Positions 51,323 to 61,296 of a DNA stretch of 63,952 nucleotides are shown here, one piece after another. Under the pieces are notes generated by a model. It saw only the letters and a program-made list of their open reading frames with translations, made no database searches and had not been told where the DNA came from. The stretch lies in the NCBI RefSeq assembly GCF_002007235.1, contig NZ_MUHW01000024.1:1-63952 (forward strand), in the 5' to 3' direction. This DNA comes from Oribacterium sp. C9 (GTDB lineage Bacteria > Bacillota > Clostridia > Lachnospirales > Lachnospiraceae). A program made the translations under genes and the position numbers. How positions within the stretch are numbered: the first letter of the stretch is position 1; every line of letters starts with the position of its first letter.

Positions 51323-52324
51323 ATGGAAACAACTATATCCGAAAGAAAAAATACAGAGCCGATCTTAAGGGTCGAGCATCTGAAAAAATACTACACCTAT
51401 GGCAACGGTTTCTTATCCCACAGAAAGACAGTCATAAAGGCTGTTGATGACGTTTCTTTATCACTATATCCGGGTGAGACCCTCGCCATAGTAGGAGAGA
51501 GCGGCTGCGGAAAATCCACCACAGCAAAATCCATAATCCGAATCACTGATCCTACTGAGGGAACTATCACTCTCCACGGAAAGGATTTCGGAAAGCTGTC
51601 GGGAAAGGAACTTAAATCCGCAAGACAGAAGATAAAAATGATCTTTCAGGATCCTTATTCTGCATTGAATCCACGTATGACAGTACGTGACATAATAGCA
51701 GAGCCCATAGATATTTCAGGCTCATACAGGACACAGGCAGAAAGAGAAGAGAAGATTCTGGAAGCCTGCGATATGGTTGGTCTGAACCGGGATTATCTGG
51801 ACCGTTATCCTCATGAATTTTCGGGAGGTCAGAGACAGAGAATAGGCATCGCAAGAGCGATCATCGAGAAGCCTGATGTTATCCTGTGCGATGAACCGGT
51901 GTCAGCATTGGACGTATCCATACAGGCAAAGGTCATAAATCTATTAAAGGAACTTCAGGACAAGCTCGGGGTCTCATACATCTTTATTTCCCACGATCTA
52001 AGTGTAGTGAGGCATGTGGCAGACCGTGTGATGGTCATGTATCTCGGTCACGTTGTTGAGGAAGGCAGCAGGGATGATATCTTCAATTCTCCGAAACACC
52101 CCTATACTCGCATCCTACTTGACAGTATCCCTTCGATCGGGAAGGAAATGCCGGAGGATGAACAGCAGCTTATAGCGGGAGACCTTCCTTCTCCGGAAAA
52201 CCCGCCGTCAGGATGCTGTTTCCACACAAGGTGCCCGCACTGCAGTGAACAGTGCAGGAACACTGCACCGGCACTTACAGAGGTTCCGGGACAGCCGGGA
52301 CACAGAATGGCATGTTTTTGCTGA
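51323..52324 (+). CDS. dppF: Dipeptide ABC transporter ATP-binding protein (DppF-like)
   Basis: A 333-residue ATPase: Walker A GESGCGKSTTAKS, signature FSGGQRQRIGIARAI, Walker B VILCDEPVSALDV and the Cys-bearing C-terminal extension (GCCFHTRCPHCSEQC). A weak AAAGG precedes the ATG. It completes the five-gene transporter; the M42 peptidase follows. Confidence 0.92.
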   Translation: METTISERKNTEPILRVEHLKKYYTYGNGFLSHRKTVIKAVDDVSLSLYPGETLAIVGESGCGKSTTAKSIIRITDPTEGTITLHGKDFGKLSGKELKSARQKIKMIFQDPYSALNPRMTVRDIIAEPIDISGSYRTQAEREEKILEACDMVGLNRDYLDRYPHEFSGGQRQRIGIARAIIEKPDVILCDEPVSALDVSIQAKVINLLKELQDKLGVSYIFISHDLSVVRHVADRVMVMYLGHVVEEGSRDDIFNSPKHPYTRILLDSIPSIGKEMPEDEQQLIAGDLPSPENPPSGCCFHTRCPHCSEQCRNTAPALTEVPGQPGHRMACFC

Positions 52325-52440
52325 CCGAATGAAAAATATTCCATATTTATCACTAAATTCAAAAAATGCAGAAAAACTAAATTAACGAGTCAGCCACATG
52401 CAATATGAATACGGCATTAACTGACTCGGGGAGGAAAATA

Positions 52441-53526
52441 ATGAAACTTTCAAAAGAAGAGATAGCATCAGATTTCAGAAGACTGATAAAACCACTTTCA
52501 GAGACATTCGGTCCATCAGGACAGGAGGATGAGGTCTATGACCTTATAGAAAAAGAGATAAAGGACTATGGTGTCAGCATTTCCACCGACGTGATGGGTA
52601 ATCTCATCGCATATAAAAAAGGAACTCGCCCGGGAAAGCTTATGGTGGCTGCCCACATGGATGAGATAGGACTCATTATCCGCTATATCAACGAAAAGGG
52701 CTTTCTCTATGTGGAGACCCTCGGAGGTATCGCACCCCAGCAGTTCTTCGGAAAGCACGTTATCATACGTACTGAATCAGGAAAGCACATTGACGGTATC
52801 ATAAATTCACTTCATCCCGGACGCCCCGACCGATGCATGGAGATGCCGAAATCAGCAGGAGAGTTCTTCATCGAAGTAGGTGCCGACTCAAGAGAAGAGG
52901 TTCTGGAAATGGGCATACAGGTGGGAGACTCAGTATCCATCGACTACCCTGTCATAGAGCTGGGAAAGCACAGGATAGGCGGCAAGGCCATGGATGACAG
53001 AGCCCTGGTGTTTATGCTTATAGAGGTTCTCAAGATGCTGAAGGATGAGGATGATACACCTGATCTTTATGCTGTATTCACCACTCAGGAAGAGGTAGGT
53101 GCGAGAGGTGCCATAGTTGCAGCCAGAAACATTGAGCCTGATATGGCTATCGCCCTTGATATGAGCCTCGGAACGGATATCCCCGGCGTTTCTGCAGGAC
53201 TTCAAGTAAATGAACTTGGAAAGGGTGCCTCCATAAAGATCATGGACAAGACCACAACAGGAATATACGGTCTACTTTCCGACAGAAAGATCGTAAAGGA
53301 AATGAAGGATATCTGCAGAGAAAATGACATCCCTTACCAGATAGAGGCCTATGCTGCAGGTGCCACAGATGCTTCATTTATCCAGACCCTGAACGGCGGG
53401 ATCCGTTCAGGCGGGATCCAGATTCCTATGAGATACGTGCATAGCTACGAGGTGGTGGATGTACGCGACATGGTGAACTGTGTAGAACTTCTGTATCATT
53501 TCGTAAAGAAAACTGAAGTACTCTGA
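52441..53526 (+). CDS. M42-family metalloaminopeptidase
   Basis: A 361-residue co-catalytic metallopeptidase that trims N-terminal residues from imported peptides. Metal and catalytic residues are visible: VAAHMDEIGLI (His), GGKAMDDRAL (bridging Asp), TTQEEVGARG (catalytic Glu-Glu), ALDMSLG (Asp) and YVHSYEVVDVRDM (His). GGGGAGG precedes the ATG at 52441; an in-frame ATG at 52405 lacks a site. Its position after the peptide transporter supports peptide use for nutrition. A bidirectional terminator follows. Confidence 0.9.
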   Translation: MKLSKEEIASDFRRLIKPLSETFGPSGQEDEVYDLIEKEIKDYGVSISTDVMGNLIAYKKGTRPGKLMVAAHMDEIGLIIRYINEKGFLYVETLGGIAPQQFFGKHVIIRTESGKHIDGIINSLHPGRPDRCMEMPKSAGEFFIEVGADSREEVLEMGIQVGDSVSIDYPVIELGKHRIGGKAMDDRALVFMLIEVLKMLKDEDDTPDLYAVFTTQEEVGARGAIVAARNIEPDMAIALDMSLGTDIPGVSAGLQVNELGKGASIKIMDKTTTGIYGLLSDRKIVKEMKDICRENDIPYQIEAYAAGATDASFIQTLNGGIRSGGIQIPMRYVHSYEVVDVRDMVNCVELLYHFVKKTEVL

Positions 53527-53551
53527 TTCTTAATATATACCACAACAGATG

Positions 53552-53589
53552 AAAAAACGGTGCTGTACTTAGTACAGCACCGTTTTTTC
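53552..53589. terminator. Bidirectional intrinsic terminator
   Basis: Seventeen-base-pair perfect stem centred on a TTA loop, with A6 on the left and T6 on the right. It serves both the M42 gene and the convergent small membrane-peptide gene. Confidence 0.92.
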
Positions 53590-53600
53590 ATTTAACACCC

Positions 53601-53768
53601 TCAATGAACTGATTTATCCCTAAAATCATTTTTAACTCTAACTCTGACAGGCTCTGCCATTTCTTTCATCAAATTAAGCAGTCCTCCGACTGTGATCAAT
53701 ACTATAATTCCTGCAGAAGCTGTAATCGCTGTAAAATCCATAACCGCTGTCCATACGTTCAACATCAT
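53601..53768 (-). CDS. 55-residue single-span membrane peptide
   Basis: A small ORF with GGAGGA just upstream of its ATG (a second ATG follows at once). Residues about 10-34 (MDFTAITASAGIIVLITVGG) form one membrane helix; the tail is charged (KEMAEPVRVRVKNDFRDK). It has its own extended -10 promoter under a perfect palindrome, and shares a terminator with the M42 gene. Nothing in its sequence identifies a family. A role as regulator of a membrane protein or as a toxin-like peptide is possible but unsupported. Confidence 0.65.
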   Translation of the reverse strand: MMLNVWTAVMDFTAITASAGIIVLITVGGLLNLMKEMAEPVRVRVKNDFRDKSVH

Positions 53769-53800
53769 AATCCGTCCTCCATGACTTTTTTATTTCATGT

Positions 53801-53821
53801 GGAGACTATATCAGAGTCTCC
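53801..53821 (-). promoter_or_regulatory. Extended -10 promoter inside a perfect palindrome
   Basis: Minus strand TGA-TATAGT (-10 hexamer 53810-53805) lies within GGAGACT-N7-AGTCTCC (53801-53821). It would be fully occluded by a bound repressor. The remaining gap to 54020 holds no clear signal. Confidence 0.6.
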
Positions 53822-54020
53822 ATCACAAAACTGTCACAGATAAATCAGACATAAAAAATCTATAAAAGCTTAGTGTACACGCCGGAACCGCCAGCCTTAA
53901 CGCATCTGTCACATCGAAAAATTAAAATGTGACACTATTGTGATTCACAACATGATAGATTTAATGTACACATTGATAGGGATAATCACCACACCCCATT
54001 CAGGAGCTAAAAAAAAATAT

Positions 54021-57000
54021 ATGAGAGAATCAGTAAATGTAGCTGAACTTGTAGATATAGATAACAGTCTCAATAGCTTCAATATGCCCGTACAGCTGGA
54101 GTATGACTCACTGACAGGGCTTCTTTCCCGTGCGTCCTTTTTGGAAAAAGCTGCCAATGATATACCGGATCTCCTTAAAAGATACGGCCATGCTGTCATC
54201 ATAACTCTGGATCTCAAGGATATGAAGGGCTTCAACTCAAGCTACGGACAGGAAGCAGGAGACAGACTTCTATGCGGAATAGCTGATATTCTGAAGCAGC
54301 ATTTCGGAACAGAGCACTGTTCACGCTTTGGTGAAGACCGTTACTACGTTTTCACAAGAGCAGTGGGCATAGACATAGAGCTGGGCGGAATCATTAAACA
54401 GATACAAAACATAAATAACGGACATACCCTTCCGGTCCGAATGGGAATCTGTGCCATCAACGACGATGGTCTGTCAGTGGACATCGCCTGTGACAGAGCA
54501 CGTACCGCATGCGATACCCTTCGTGGAAGCTATGATTCAGGGTTTGTCTGGTTCGATGAAAAGCTTGCAGACGAAAATAAAAAAAAGGAATACATCATCA
54601 AGAATCTGGATACCGCCCTTGCAAAGGGATGGATACAGGTCTATCTCCAGCCCGTTATCCGTACGCTTACGGGTGAACTCTGCGGTTTCGAGGCACTTTC
54701 GAGATGGATAGACCCTAAGTACGGTCTGATTTCACCAAATCACTTTATCTCTATACTTGAGCAGAACAGGCTTTCCCACAAGCTGGACAATTACGTGGTC
54801 CTAAAGGTCGTGAAGCTTCTTCGTGAGCGGCAGGACAATGATCTTCCTGTAGTGCCTGTTTCCATCAATATCTCGAGAGCGGATTTCGTAGTGAGCGATT
54901 CCGTTTCCTACATAACAGAGATCGTAAATAAATACGGCGTCCGTAAGAATCTCATCAACATAGAGATCACAGAGACCGCCATGGTCAGTGATAACGGCAT
55001 CATCTCTACAGCCATCGACAGATTCCGTGATGAAGGATTTTCTGTATGGATGGATGATTTCGGAAGCGGATATTCCTCCCTTAACGTACTGAAGGATTTC
55101 ATGTTTGACCAGATAAAGATAGACATGGCCTTCTTCAAGAACTTCAATGAACGCTCAAAGACTATCGTCACCATGATGATAGAGATGGCAAAAAAGCTCG
55201 GGATACATACATTGGCAGAAGGCGTGGATAACTATGAACTCCTGAATTTCCTGAGAAGCATCGGCTGTGAAAAGATACAGGGACACTTCTTCGGAAAAGC
55301 CATGCCCTGTGATGAGATAGAAGACTATCTGGCAACCCGTAACATCACATGGGAAGCCAGACACAATGCAATCATGTACGATAAGGCAGGTCTTGCCAAT
55401 GTTATCGTCGATAATCCTGTGGCTCTCTTCCTTTCAGACGGCAGCTCCTTTAAGGGACTGTACTGCAACGATGAATTCAGAGATATCCTTATGACAGCAG
55501 GATACGAGGATCTGTCTGCATTTGAAAGGGATATGAATCTTCCCGAAAGTCCAAAGGGCAGAAAATGCCGTGATCTTTCATACAAGGCAAAACGTCACAA
55601 TGCAGAAGAGTACATGACCTTCCTTGCAAACAACAATTACTACCGCCTGTCCTTCAGAGTGATCGCAGCAAGTAACGAGACCTATATACTTTACACCACC
55701 ATGGACAGCCTGGTTTATGACAATGACAGAAGCCACACCTCCGAGCTTGACACCATCGCAAGAAAGATAATGTTCAATTATGACAGCATACATTATGTTG
55801 ATATGATCGAACATACCGGCTCTATCATCGCAAGCAATATCCCTACAGAAAAGGTGGGCGACGTGATAGAGGATACAACTTCATACTATTCCGAGCATGT
55901 GATGCAGTACATCCATCCTAACGAGCATAAAAGATGGACAGAGTTCGTGTCTTATGGAAACATTCGCAGCATACTGAAGAACAATAAAAGAGGAAATTTC
56001 TCCGCACTGTTCCGGATGCGTCAGATAGATGGAAGCTTTGAGTGGACAGAGTTTACTGTCACCTCCTTCAGAGGCGCCAACTCCCATAAGCTTCTGGTGA
56101 GCAGCAAGCCTGCCATAATCAATGATCCTGATGTAATGAATGTCGTAGAAGAGCTTGTGCGGAATGATTCTGGAAATACTGAAAATACTCATATCGTTTC
56201 TGAAAATATCTGGGATCTGCTCATGAACAAGAGTGATGTTAAGTTCTTTTGGAAGGACAGAAACTTACGTTTCCTCGGGGCAAGTAAAGCCTTTTACGAT
56301 TACTATGGTCTTACTGCAGAGCAGGTTGTCGGAAGGACCAGTGAGGAGATGGGATGGCACATAGATAATTCCATCTCGAAAAAAACAGATGAATCTATCA
56401 TAAATAAAGGCGAAGTTGTTAAGGAAGCATTAAGACAAAATATAGTAAATGGTGTATCCCACCGTATAGCAGTAACCAAGTATCCACTGTATAATAAAGG
56501 TAAGATACAAGGTCTCATGGGATTCTTTGTGGATACCGAAGAGAACACTGTAGAATCAGGCGTCTTCAACTTCACAGATCCTGTTACCGGACTTATGAAC
56601 GGACGCGGACTTATGGTAGCTTCACTGGAACTTCATGACAACTATCATAAGAATCGTGAGAATTATATACATGTTGTACTGGACATTCCTGAGTACACAG
56701 ACATCCAGGAGGATTATGGGGATACTGCATCTCAGGAGCTTCTCTGTAAGGTTGCGGACATACTGAGAAGCATTTTCAAAACGAGCTTCATACTTGCCAG
56801 AGCCAGCGGTGGACAATTCTCGATCTGTAAAGCCACCACCGGCTTCAATGACATGATGGATCTCGTACAAAAAGCCCAGACGGAAATCCATAATATCCAT
56901 TCTCTGAATGGCTTCAACTGTACTGTACATGCTGATTACGGCATAGCCAGAGCTTCAGAAGCAAGCACCATTCAGGAAGTAGTGAGCCTTGCATTTACAA

Positions 57001-57032
57001 GAATGAGAAAGAGTAGAGAACAGAATTTTTAG
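54021..57032 (+). CDS. GGDEF-EAL-PAS-GGDEF-like c-di-GMP signalling protein
   Basis: A ~1003-residue cytoplasmic protein. Order: degenerate GGDEF domain (about 27-175; RFGEDRYYV at the active site), EAL domain (about 195-440) with FEALSRW, NIS, EITETA, DDFGSGYSS, IKID and AEGVD, a ~280-residue linker that may hold a diverged sensory fold, a PAS domain (about 727-840; VKFFWKDRNLRF), and a final degenerate GGDEF (about 850-1003; SGGQF). The EAL residues suggest phosphodiesterase activity. The start is uncertain: the ATG at 54021 has AGGAG 14 nt upstream; in-frame starts at 53940 and 53952 lack a site. The next gene starts 27 bp on. Confidence 0.82.
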   Translation: MRESVNVAELVDIDNSLNSFNMPVQLEYDSLTGLLSRASFLEKAANDIPDLLKRYGHAVIITLDLKDMKGFNSSYGQEAGDRLLCGIADILKQHFGTEHCSRFGEDRYYVFTRAVGIDIELGGIIKQIQNINNGHTLPVRMGICAINDDGLSVDIACDRARTACDTLRGSYDSGFVWFDEKLADENKKKEYIIKNLDTALAKGWIQVYLQPVIRTLTGELCGFEALSRWIDPKYGLISPNHFISILEQNRLSHKLDNYVVLKVVKLLRERQDNDLPVVPVSINISRADFVVSDSVSYITEIVNKYGVRKNLINIEITETAMVSDNGIISTAIDRFRDEGFSVWMDDFGSGYSSLNVLKDFMFDQIKIDMAFFKNFNERSKTIVTMMIEMAKKLGIHTLAEGVDNYELLNFLRSIGCEKIQGHFFGKAMPCDEIEDYLATRNITWEARHNAIMYDKAGLANVIVDNPVALFLSDGSSFKGLYCNDEFRDILMTAGYEDLSAFERDMNLPESPKGRKCRDLSYKAKRHNAEEYMTFLANNNYYRLSFRVIAASNETYILYTTMDSLVYDNDRSHTSELDTIARKIMFNYDSIHYVDMIEHTGSIIASNIPTEKVGDVIEDTTSYYSEHVMQYIHPNEHKRWTEFVSYGNIRSILKNNKRGNFSALFRMRQIDGSFEWTEFTVTSFRGANSHKLLVSSKPAIINDPDVMNVVEELVRNDSGNTENTHIVSENIWDLLMNKSDVKFFWKDRNLRFLGASKAFYDYYGLTAEQVVGRTSEEMGWHIDNSISKKTDESIINKGEVVKEALRQNIVNGVSHRIAVTKYPLYNKGKIQGLMGFFVDTEENTVESGVFNFTDPVTGLMNGRGLMVASLELHDNYHKNRENYIHVVLDIPEYTDIQEDYGDTASQELLCKVADILRSIFKTSFILARASGGQFSICKATTGFNDMMDLVQKAQTEIHNIHSLNGFNCTVHADYGIARASEASTIQEVVSLAFTRMRKSREQNF

Positions 57033-57059
57033 GCTCAAAGCGGCGGAATGGAGATTATT

Positions 57060-59639
57060 ATGAGAAAACGCATTTCAGCTGCCATGATCGCCATGGCAGC
57101 TCTTGCTGTGTCCGGATGTTCCGTTAACAAACCTGTCACAGCACCGGAAACCACTAAAGAAAGTCCTGAAACTACAGAAGCTTTAAAGAAAACTGAAACC
57201 ACAGCTCCTGAGAAAACAGAAGCAGAAACAGCGGAAGAGACGGTATCTTCTACAGTTCCCATAAAGCTTCCTGACTACCGTTACACCAGAGAAAACTTCC
57301 CTCGTATGGATGGCTCAACAGCCACAGTTCCTCTCGGGAAAGCCATTGCAGGAGCTTTTCTGAACATTGCCCCTGAAAAAGCCGGGGATCTCTGTCAGTT
57401 CAACAGAACCACCCAGTCGTTCAGAAACCTTCTTTCAGGAGATGCAGATATCCTCATCGTCGGTGAACCCAATGCCAAGGTCTTCAAGGAAATGGATGCC
57501 GCCGGGTTCAAATACAGGATCGAAAACATAGCTACAGATGCGCTCATTTTCGTTGTCAATGAGGATAACCCTGTTGATTCCCTGACCACTGACCAGATCA
57601 GAGACATTTACTCAGGAAAGATCACAAACTGGAAAGAAGTAGGAGGTAACGATGCCGAGATCATTCCTTTCCAGCGTAATGAAGGCGCCGGTTCCCAGGC
57701 GCTGATCCTTAAGCATATCATGAAGGACACTCCTATGGTGGAGGCACCGTCGGGACTTGTGGCATCTGAAATGGGTGAACTCATGACAGCGGTAAAGTCC
57801 TACGATAACTCTGCCAATGCCATAGGATATTCCGTTTATTATTATGCCAATGACATGAAAATGGCAAAGGGACTTAAGATCATTGCTGTAGACGGTGTTA
57901 AGCCGAATCCCGAAACCATCCGCAATGAGGAATATCCTCATCGTAATGCCTACTACAGTGTGATCCCTGAAGAGGCTGACCTGACCAACGAGCATGTCAA
58001 GGGTGCCCGCGTCCTCTATGACTGGCTGGTATCAGAAGACGGTCAGCGTCTCATCTCTTCGATGGGATATGTATCCGTAATGGATGTATCTTCCTTTGGT
58101 GATGTGAATCCAAAGGCTTCTCATGATCACGTGGATAATTACACCCGCCTCGATGATGCTCCTGAAGGAAGCCTCACTGAATTGAAGCCTCGGGATGATT
58201 ATGATCTGATTCTTCCATATGAAGGAAATGCTCTGTATGTAAGCTTCGGCAACGGAGAGGAAGATGGCTACTCCTATCTGGCAGGTTATATGGAAGGCTT
58301 TTTCGATGTCCACGGGCGTCTCATTACAGACCCCGTATACAATTCCATCGAATCCATGGATTACTATGACCCTGTGCTCGGTAATGAATTCAGCCTTCCT
58401 TACTATCGCGCTATAAAGTACGATATGCCGCCTGATCCTTCGAAGTTCAACTCTGAAGATGTTGATCTCCCTGAAAGCAGCCGCCACCAGCAACTAATCT
58501 CAAAGGACGGACGCTTTGTTTCCCCTGAATACGGTTACATCTCAGGCATGAAAGACCATGTGATGTGTAAGCTGTCAGACGAAACTGCAGATTTCGAGAT
58601 CTATGATCTCGATTCCCGTGTTGTCATGACACTTGAGGATCTCGATGCAGCAAACGGCGGCACGGTTAGGGAAAAGCTGAATATAGATTATCTTTATGAT
58701 GTTCGCTACAGCGAAGGGTACTATGTTTTTGAATTCAGCGACGGATACTACTATATAGATGAAAAGACACATAAGATAGCATTGGGACCATACGGATATG
58801 CTGAACCCTTTGAGAATGGCCGCGCTTTTGTGCGTATAGGTGACTATGCATCTATCATAGACACTTCAGGAAAGGAGCTGATAGGAAGCGGCTACAATAT
58901 GGCAGTCATCCTGTCCAACGGCTCAATCGCCGCAAACGACAACATAAAAACTGATCTTTTTGATAGTACAGGTAAACTCATTAAGCAGCTTCCTTACGGC
59001 AGCAGTGTGGGACGATATGATTGGGGCTTCTATATCGGCAGCTATAAGGATGGTGCCGGCTGGACCAGCATAGTTTATGACAATGACGGAAATGAACTGG
59101 TAGACGACACCGGAGACTTCTGGTCCTTCGGTTCCAAGATTCCCGTAGGCTATGCTTACGGAAATGAAGACGGACCTGTTTCATCCAACAGCGAAGATCG
59201 TAAGGGTATCTGGCTCAGGAATTTCATCACAGGTAAGGAGCTGTATATCAACGGATCCTCCTATGCTAATCCTTTCTACACTATAGAAGGAACTGCAGAT
59301 GTTCCGTATATCACAGTAAGTTTCTATGATGACGCAACCTCCAGATCCAGCGAGACAGTATATGACGCAAAGCTAAAGGAAGTCCATCATGTCAACGGCG
59401 GAATAAACGTCACATCCGATAAGCTCAGCAACAAATGGATGTTCACATGCAGCGATTCCGACAGTAATCATTTTGAAATTCATGACAAGGATTTTAAGGT
59501 TCTGCTTGAAACTGACGGCTATCCTTCACTTTATGACGGATATGCACTCTTTGTCTGTGACAATGCTTCCATCGGACTTGCTCCTGATGGTAAGGAGATC
59601 TTCTGCTATCGCATGAGTGGTTCTTTCGGAAACGAGTAA
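57060..59639 (+). CDS. Lipoprotein: PstS-like solute-binding domain fused to a WG-repeat-like beta domain
   Basis: An 859-residue lipoprotein. After lipobox VSGC and a Thr/Glu-rich linker, residues about 70-350 form a PBP-like phosphate-binding-protein fold (DGSTATVPLGKAIAG, SGKITNWKEVGGND, FQRNEGAGSQALI). The last ~480 residues are Tyr/Gly/Asp-rich beta repeats (FFDVHGRLITDPVYNSIES, EPFENGRAFVRIGDYASIID) similar to WG-repeat proteins. No pst transport genes are nearby. TGGAG precedes the ATG at 57060. Being 27 bp after the GGDEF-EAL-PAS gene, it may sense an external solute for that regulator. Confidence 0.8.
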   Translation: MRKRISAAMIAMAALAVSGCSVNKPVTAPETTKESPETTEALKKTETTAPEKTEAETAEETVSSTVPIKLPDYRYTRENFPRMDGSTATVPLGKAIAGAFLNIAPEKAGDLCQFNRTTQSFRNLLSGDADILIVGEPNAKVFKEMDAAGFKYRIENIATDALIFVVNEDNPVDSLTTDQIRDIYSGKITNWKEVGGNDAEIIPFQRNEGAGSQALILKHIMKDTPMVEAPSGLVASEMGELMTAVKSYDNSANAIGYSVYYYANDMKMAKGLKIIAVDGVKPNPETIRNEEYPHRNAYYSVIPEEADLTNEHVKGARVLYDWLVSEDGQRLISSMGYVSVMDVSSFGDVNPKASHDHVDNYTRLDDAPEGSLTELKPRDDYDLILPYEGNALYVSFGNGEEDGYSYLAGYMEGFFDVHGRLITDPVYNSIESMDYYDPVLGNEFSLPYYRAIKYDMPPDPSKFNSEDVDLPESSRHQQLISKDGRFVSPEYGYISGMKDHVMCKLSDETADFEIYDLDSRVVMTLEDLDAANGGTVREKLNIDYLYDVRYSEGYYVFEFSDGYYYIDEKTHKIALGPYGYAEPFENGRAFVRIGDYASIIDTSGKELIGSGYNMAVILSNGSIAANDNIKTDLFDSTGKLIKQLPYGSSVGRYDWGFYIGSYKDGAGWTSIVYDNDGNELVDDTGDFWSFGSKIPVGYAYGNEDGPVSSNSEDRKGIWLRNFITGKELYINGSSYANPFYTIEGTADVPYITVSFYDDATSRSSETVYDAKLKEVHHVNGGINVTSDKLSNKWMFTCSDSDSNHFEIHDKDFKVLLETDGYPSLYDGYALFVCDNASIGLAPDGKEIFCYRMSGSFGNE

Positions 59640-59677
59640 TTAAAGAAACTGCCGCGGGATATCATTATCAATATTTT

Positions 59678-59713
59678 AAAAGGTTCTGACGTATTCGCCA
59701 GAACCTTTTTTTC
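59678..59713. terminator. Intrinsic terminator, usable in both directions
   Basis: AAAAGGTTCTG pairs with CAGAACCTTTT, then T. It lies between the convergent fusion lipoprotein and homoserine dehydrogenase genes. Confidence 0.88.
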
Positions 59714-59719
59714 ATACAT

Positions 59720-61012
59720 TTAAGATTTCAATACTCGAAGAACGTTATCTACGGATGATACCGAGCCGTTTGTGAGGAGCACCTGAAGGGCAGTGGTGAG
59801 GATACTCTTATCAACATCGTATACTATGAAGATCATCGGAACTGTTCCGCCGGAGTTGTCACCGGCACGCTGCATCATGGTCTTGATGCCGATGCCGTAT
59901 ACACCGAGAGTTGATGCGATCTGTCCGAGAACACCGGGATGATCAACAGCATGACAATGAATGTAATATTGATGAGCTCCTTCACCGGCAAACTCAAGGT
60001 TTGCATCATATCTCAAATGTGGAAGCAGATCATAGGCTGCACCCTTCTCGATCTTACGGGCCACACTGACGACATCTCCGATAACAGCACTTCCGGTTGG
60101 AAGAGGACCTGCACCTCGTCCGTAAAACATGAGATTATCTACAGCATTTCCGGTTATATAAACCGCATTGAACTCATTGTTGACATTGGCAAGAGGATGG
60201 TTTTCAGATACAAGGGACGGCTCAACATTGCAGGTAACCTTGCCGTTCTCGTTGTGAGCGGTAGCAAGAAGCTTTATCTTATAGCCGAATTCTTTTGCAA
60301 ATGCAATGTCTTCGCTGGTCACTGTTGTGATACCCTTTGTGGGGATATCACCGGGCTTAATGCCTATACCGAAGAGAAGAGAGATGAGGATGGACAGCTT
60401 GTTCGCTGCATCGATACCCTCAACATCGGCAGTAGGATCTGCCTCTGCGAAGCCCTTCGCCTGAGCATCCTTAAGTACTTCTTCGTACGGAGTTCCGTTC
60501 TCTGTCATCTTAGTAAGTATGTAGTTTGTGGTTCCGTTAAGTATACCCTGAACCTGACTGAACTCATTGGAAATCAAAGCACTGGAGATAGCATTGAGAA
60601 TAGGGATACCTCCTGCTACGCTCGCCTCGAAACGGAGCATGAGCTGATTCTTGTAGGCCAGCTCCTGAAGCATCTGACCATTGGCAGCAATGGCTGCCTT
60701 GTTGGCTGTAACAACATGCTTTCCTGCTCGAAGTGCATCAGCCATAAATGTGGTAGCAGGCTCGATACCTCCGATCAGCTCAACAACGATGTCGATATCC
60801 GGATCGTTAATGATATCGTAAGCATCAGTTACATACTTCTCCTTAGGGATATCGATTCCTCTGTCGATCTCAGGGTGACGGTTGAGGATCTTTACGATCT
60901 CCAGAGACACACCTGTAGACTGCTCTATCTTTGATCGGCTCATTTCAAGGGTCTGATATGTACCCTTACCGATATTTCCTATGCCCAGCATTCCAATATT
61001 TATTTTCTTCAT
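59720..61012 (-). CDS. hom: Homoserine dehydrogenase with C-terminal ACT domain
   Basis: A 430-residue enzyme that reduces aspartate semialdehyde to homoserine, the branch point to Thr and Met. NAD(P) motif GMLGIGNIGKGTYQ, central VTANKAAIAANG, catalytic GILNGTTNYILTKM and EADPTADVEGIDAANKL, then an ACT domain (HCHAVDHPGVLGQIASTLG, about 350-430) for feedback by threonine. GGAG lies 5 nt before the ATG. It links to the window's methionine theme only loosely. A GCCGAT...ATCGGC hairpin lies in its leader. Confidence 0.94.
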   Translation of the reverse strand: MKKINIGMLGIGNIGKGTYQTLEMSRSKIEQSTGVSLEIVKILNRHPEIDRGIDIPKEKYVTDAYDIINDPDIDIVVELIGGIEPATTFMADALRAGKHVVTANKAAIAANGQMLQELAYKNQLMLRFEASVAGGIPILNAISSALISNEFSQVQGILNGTTNYILTKMTENGTPYEEVLKDAQAKGFAEADPTADVEGIDAANKLSILISLLFGIGIKPGDIPTKGITTVTSEDIAFAKEFGYKIKLLATAHNENGKVTCNVEPSLVSENHPLANVNNEFNAVYITGNAVDNLMFYGRGAGPLPTGSAVIGDVVSVARKIEKGAAYDLLPHLRYDANLEFAGEGAHQYYIHCHAVDHPGVLGQIASTLGVYGIGIKTMMQRAGDNSGGTVPMIFIVYDVDKSILTTALQVLLTNGSVSSVDNVLRVLKS

Positions 61013-61140
61013 GATTTCTCCGATTTTCCTGATTGAATAGCCGATGTTACGTTAGATGGTTTATCGGCAAAAATTCGTAAAATATATGCTTGGACATTTT
61101 ATCATAATCTTTTTTTCATAACAATTTCGTTTAAGGAATA

Positions 61141-61296
61141 TCAACGATTAATACAGAAAATACAAGGGCGGGTGCCGGCCCACTCGATTGAAAGTACATC
61201 CTGCTTGTCCTGTTCGCACCAGCTGCACCGGAGTGCATCTGGATGCGTACAGTCCTGCACAGTCTGTTCTTTCAACTCGCAAGCCTTGGCACCCAT
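61141..61296 (-). CDS. Possible 51-residue zinc-ribbon ORF inside an inverted-repeat element
   Basis: A small ORF 40 bp after the phosphoglucomutase stop. It has two CxxC pairs, CSWC and CIFC, 18 residues apart, a zinc-ribbon spacing. The ribosome binding site is weak (AAGGG abutting the ATG). It overlaps a 154-bp imperfect palindrome almost end to end, so its Cys codons may be accidental. A real zinc-ribbon protein and a non-coding hairpin element are both possible. Confidence 0.35.
   Translation of the reverse strand: MGAKACELKEQTVQDCTHPDALRCSWCEQDKQDVLSIEWAGTRPCIFCINR

Noticed and set aside
57060-59639. Phosphate transporter component PstS
   Set aside because: The N-terminal fold is PstS-like, but the 480-residue C-terminal repeats and absence of pstCAB argue for a sensor or surface protein.
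59939-60934. 331-codon open frame antisense to homoserine dehydrogenase
   Set aside because: It lies wholly opposite a strongly conserved enzyme, is rich in Cys/Ser/Ile as expected of a shadow frame, and matches no family.
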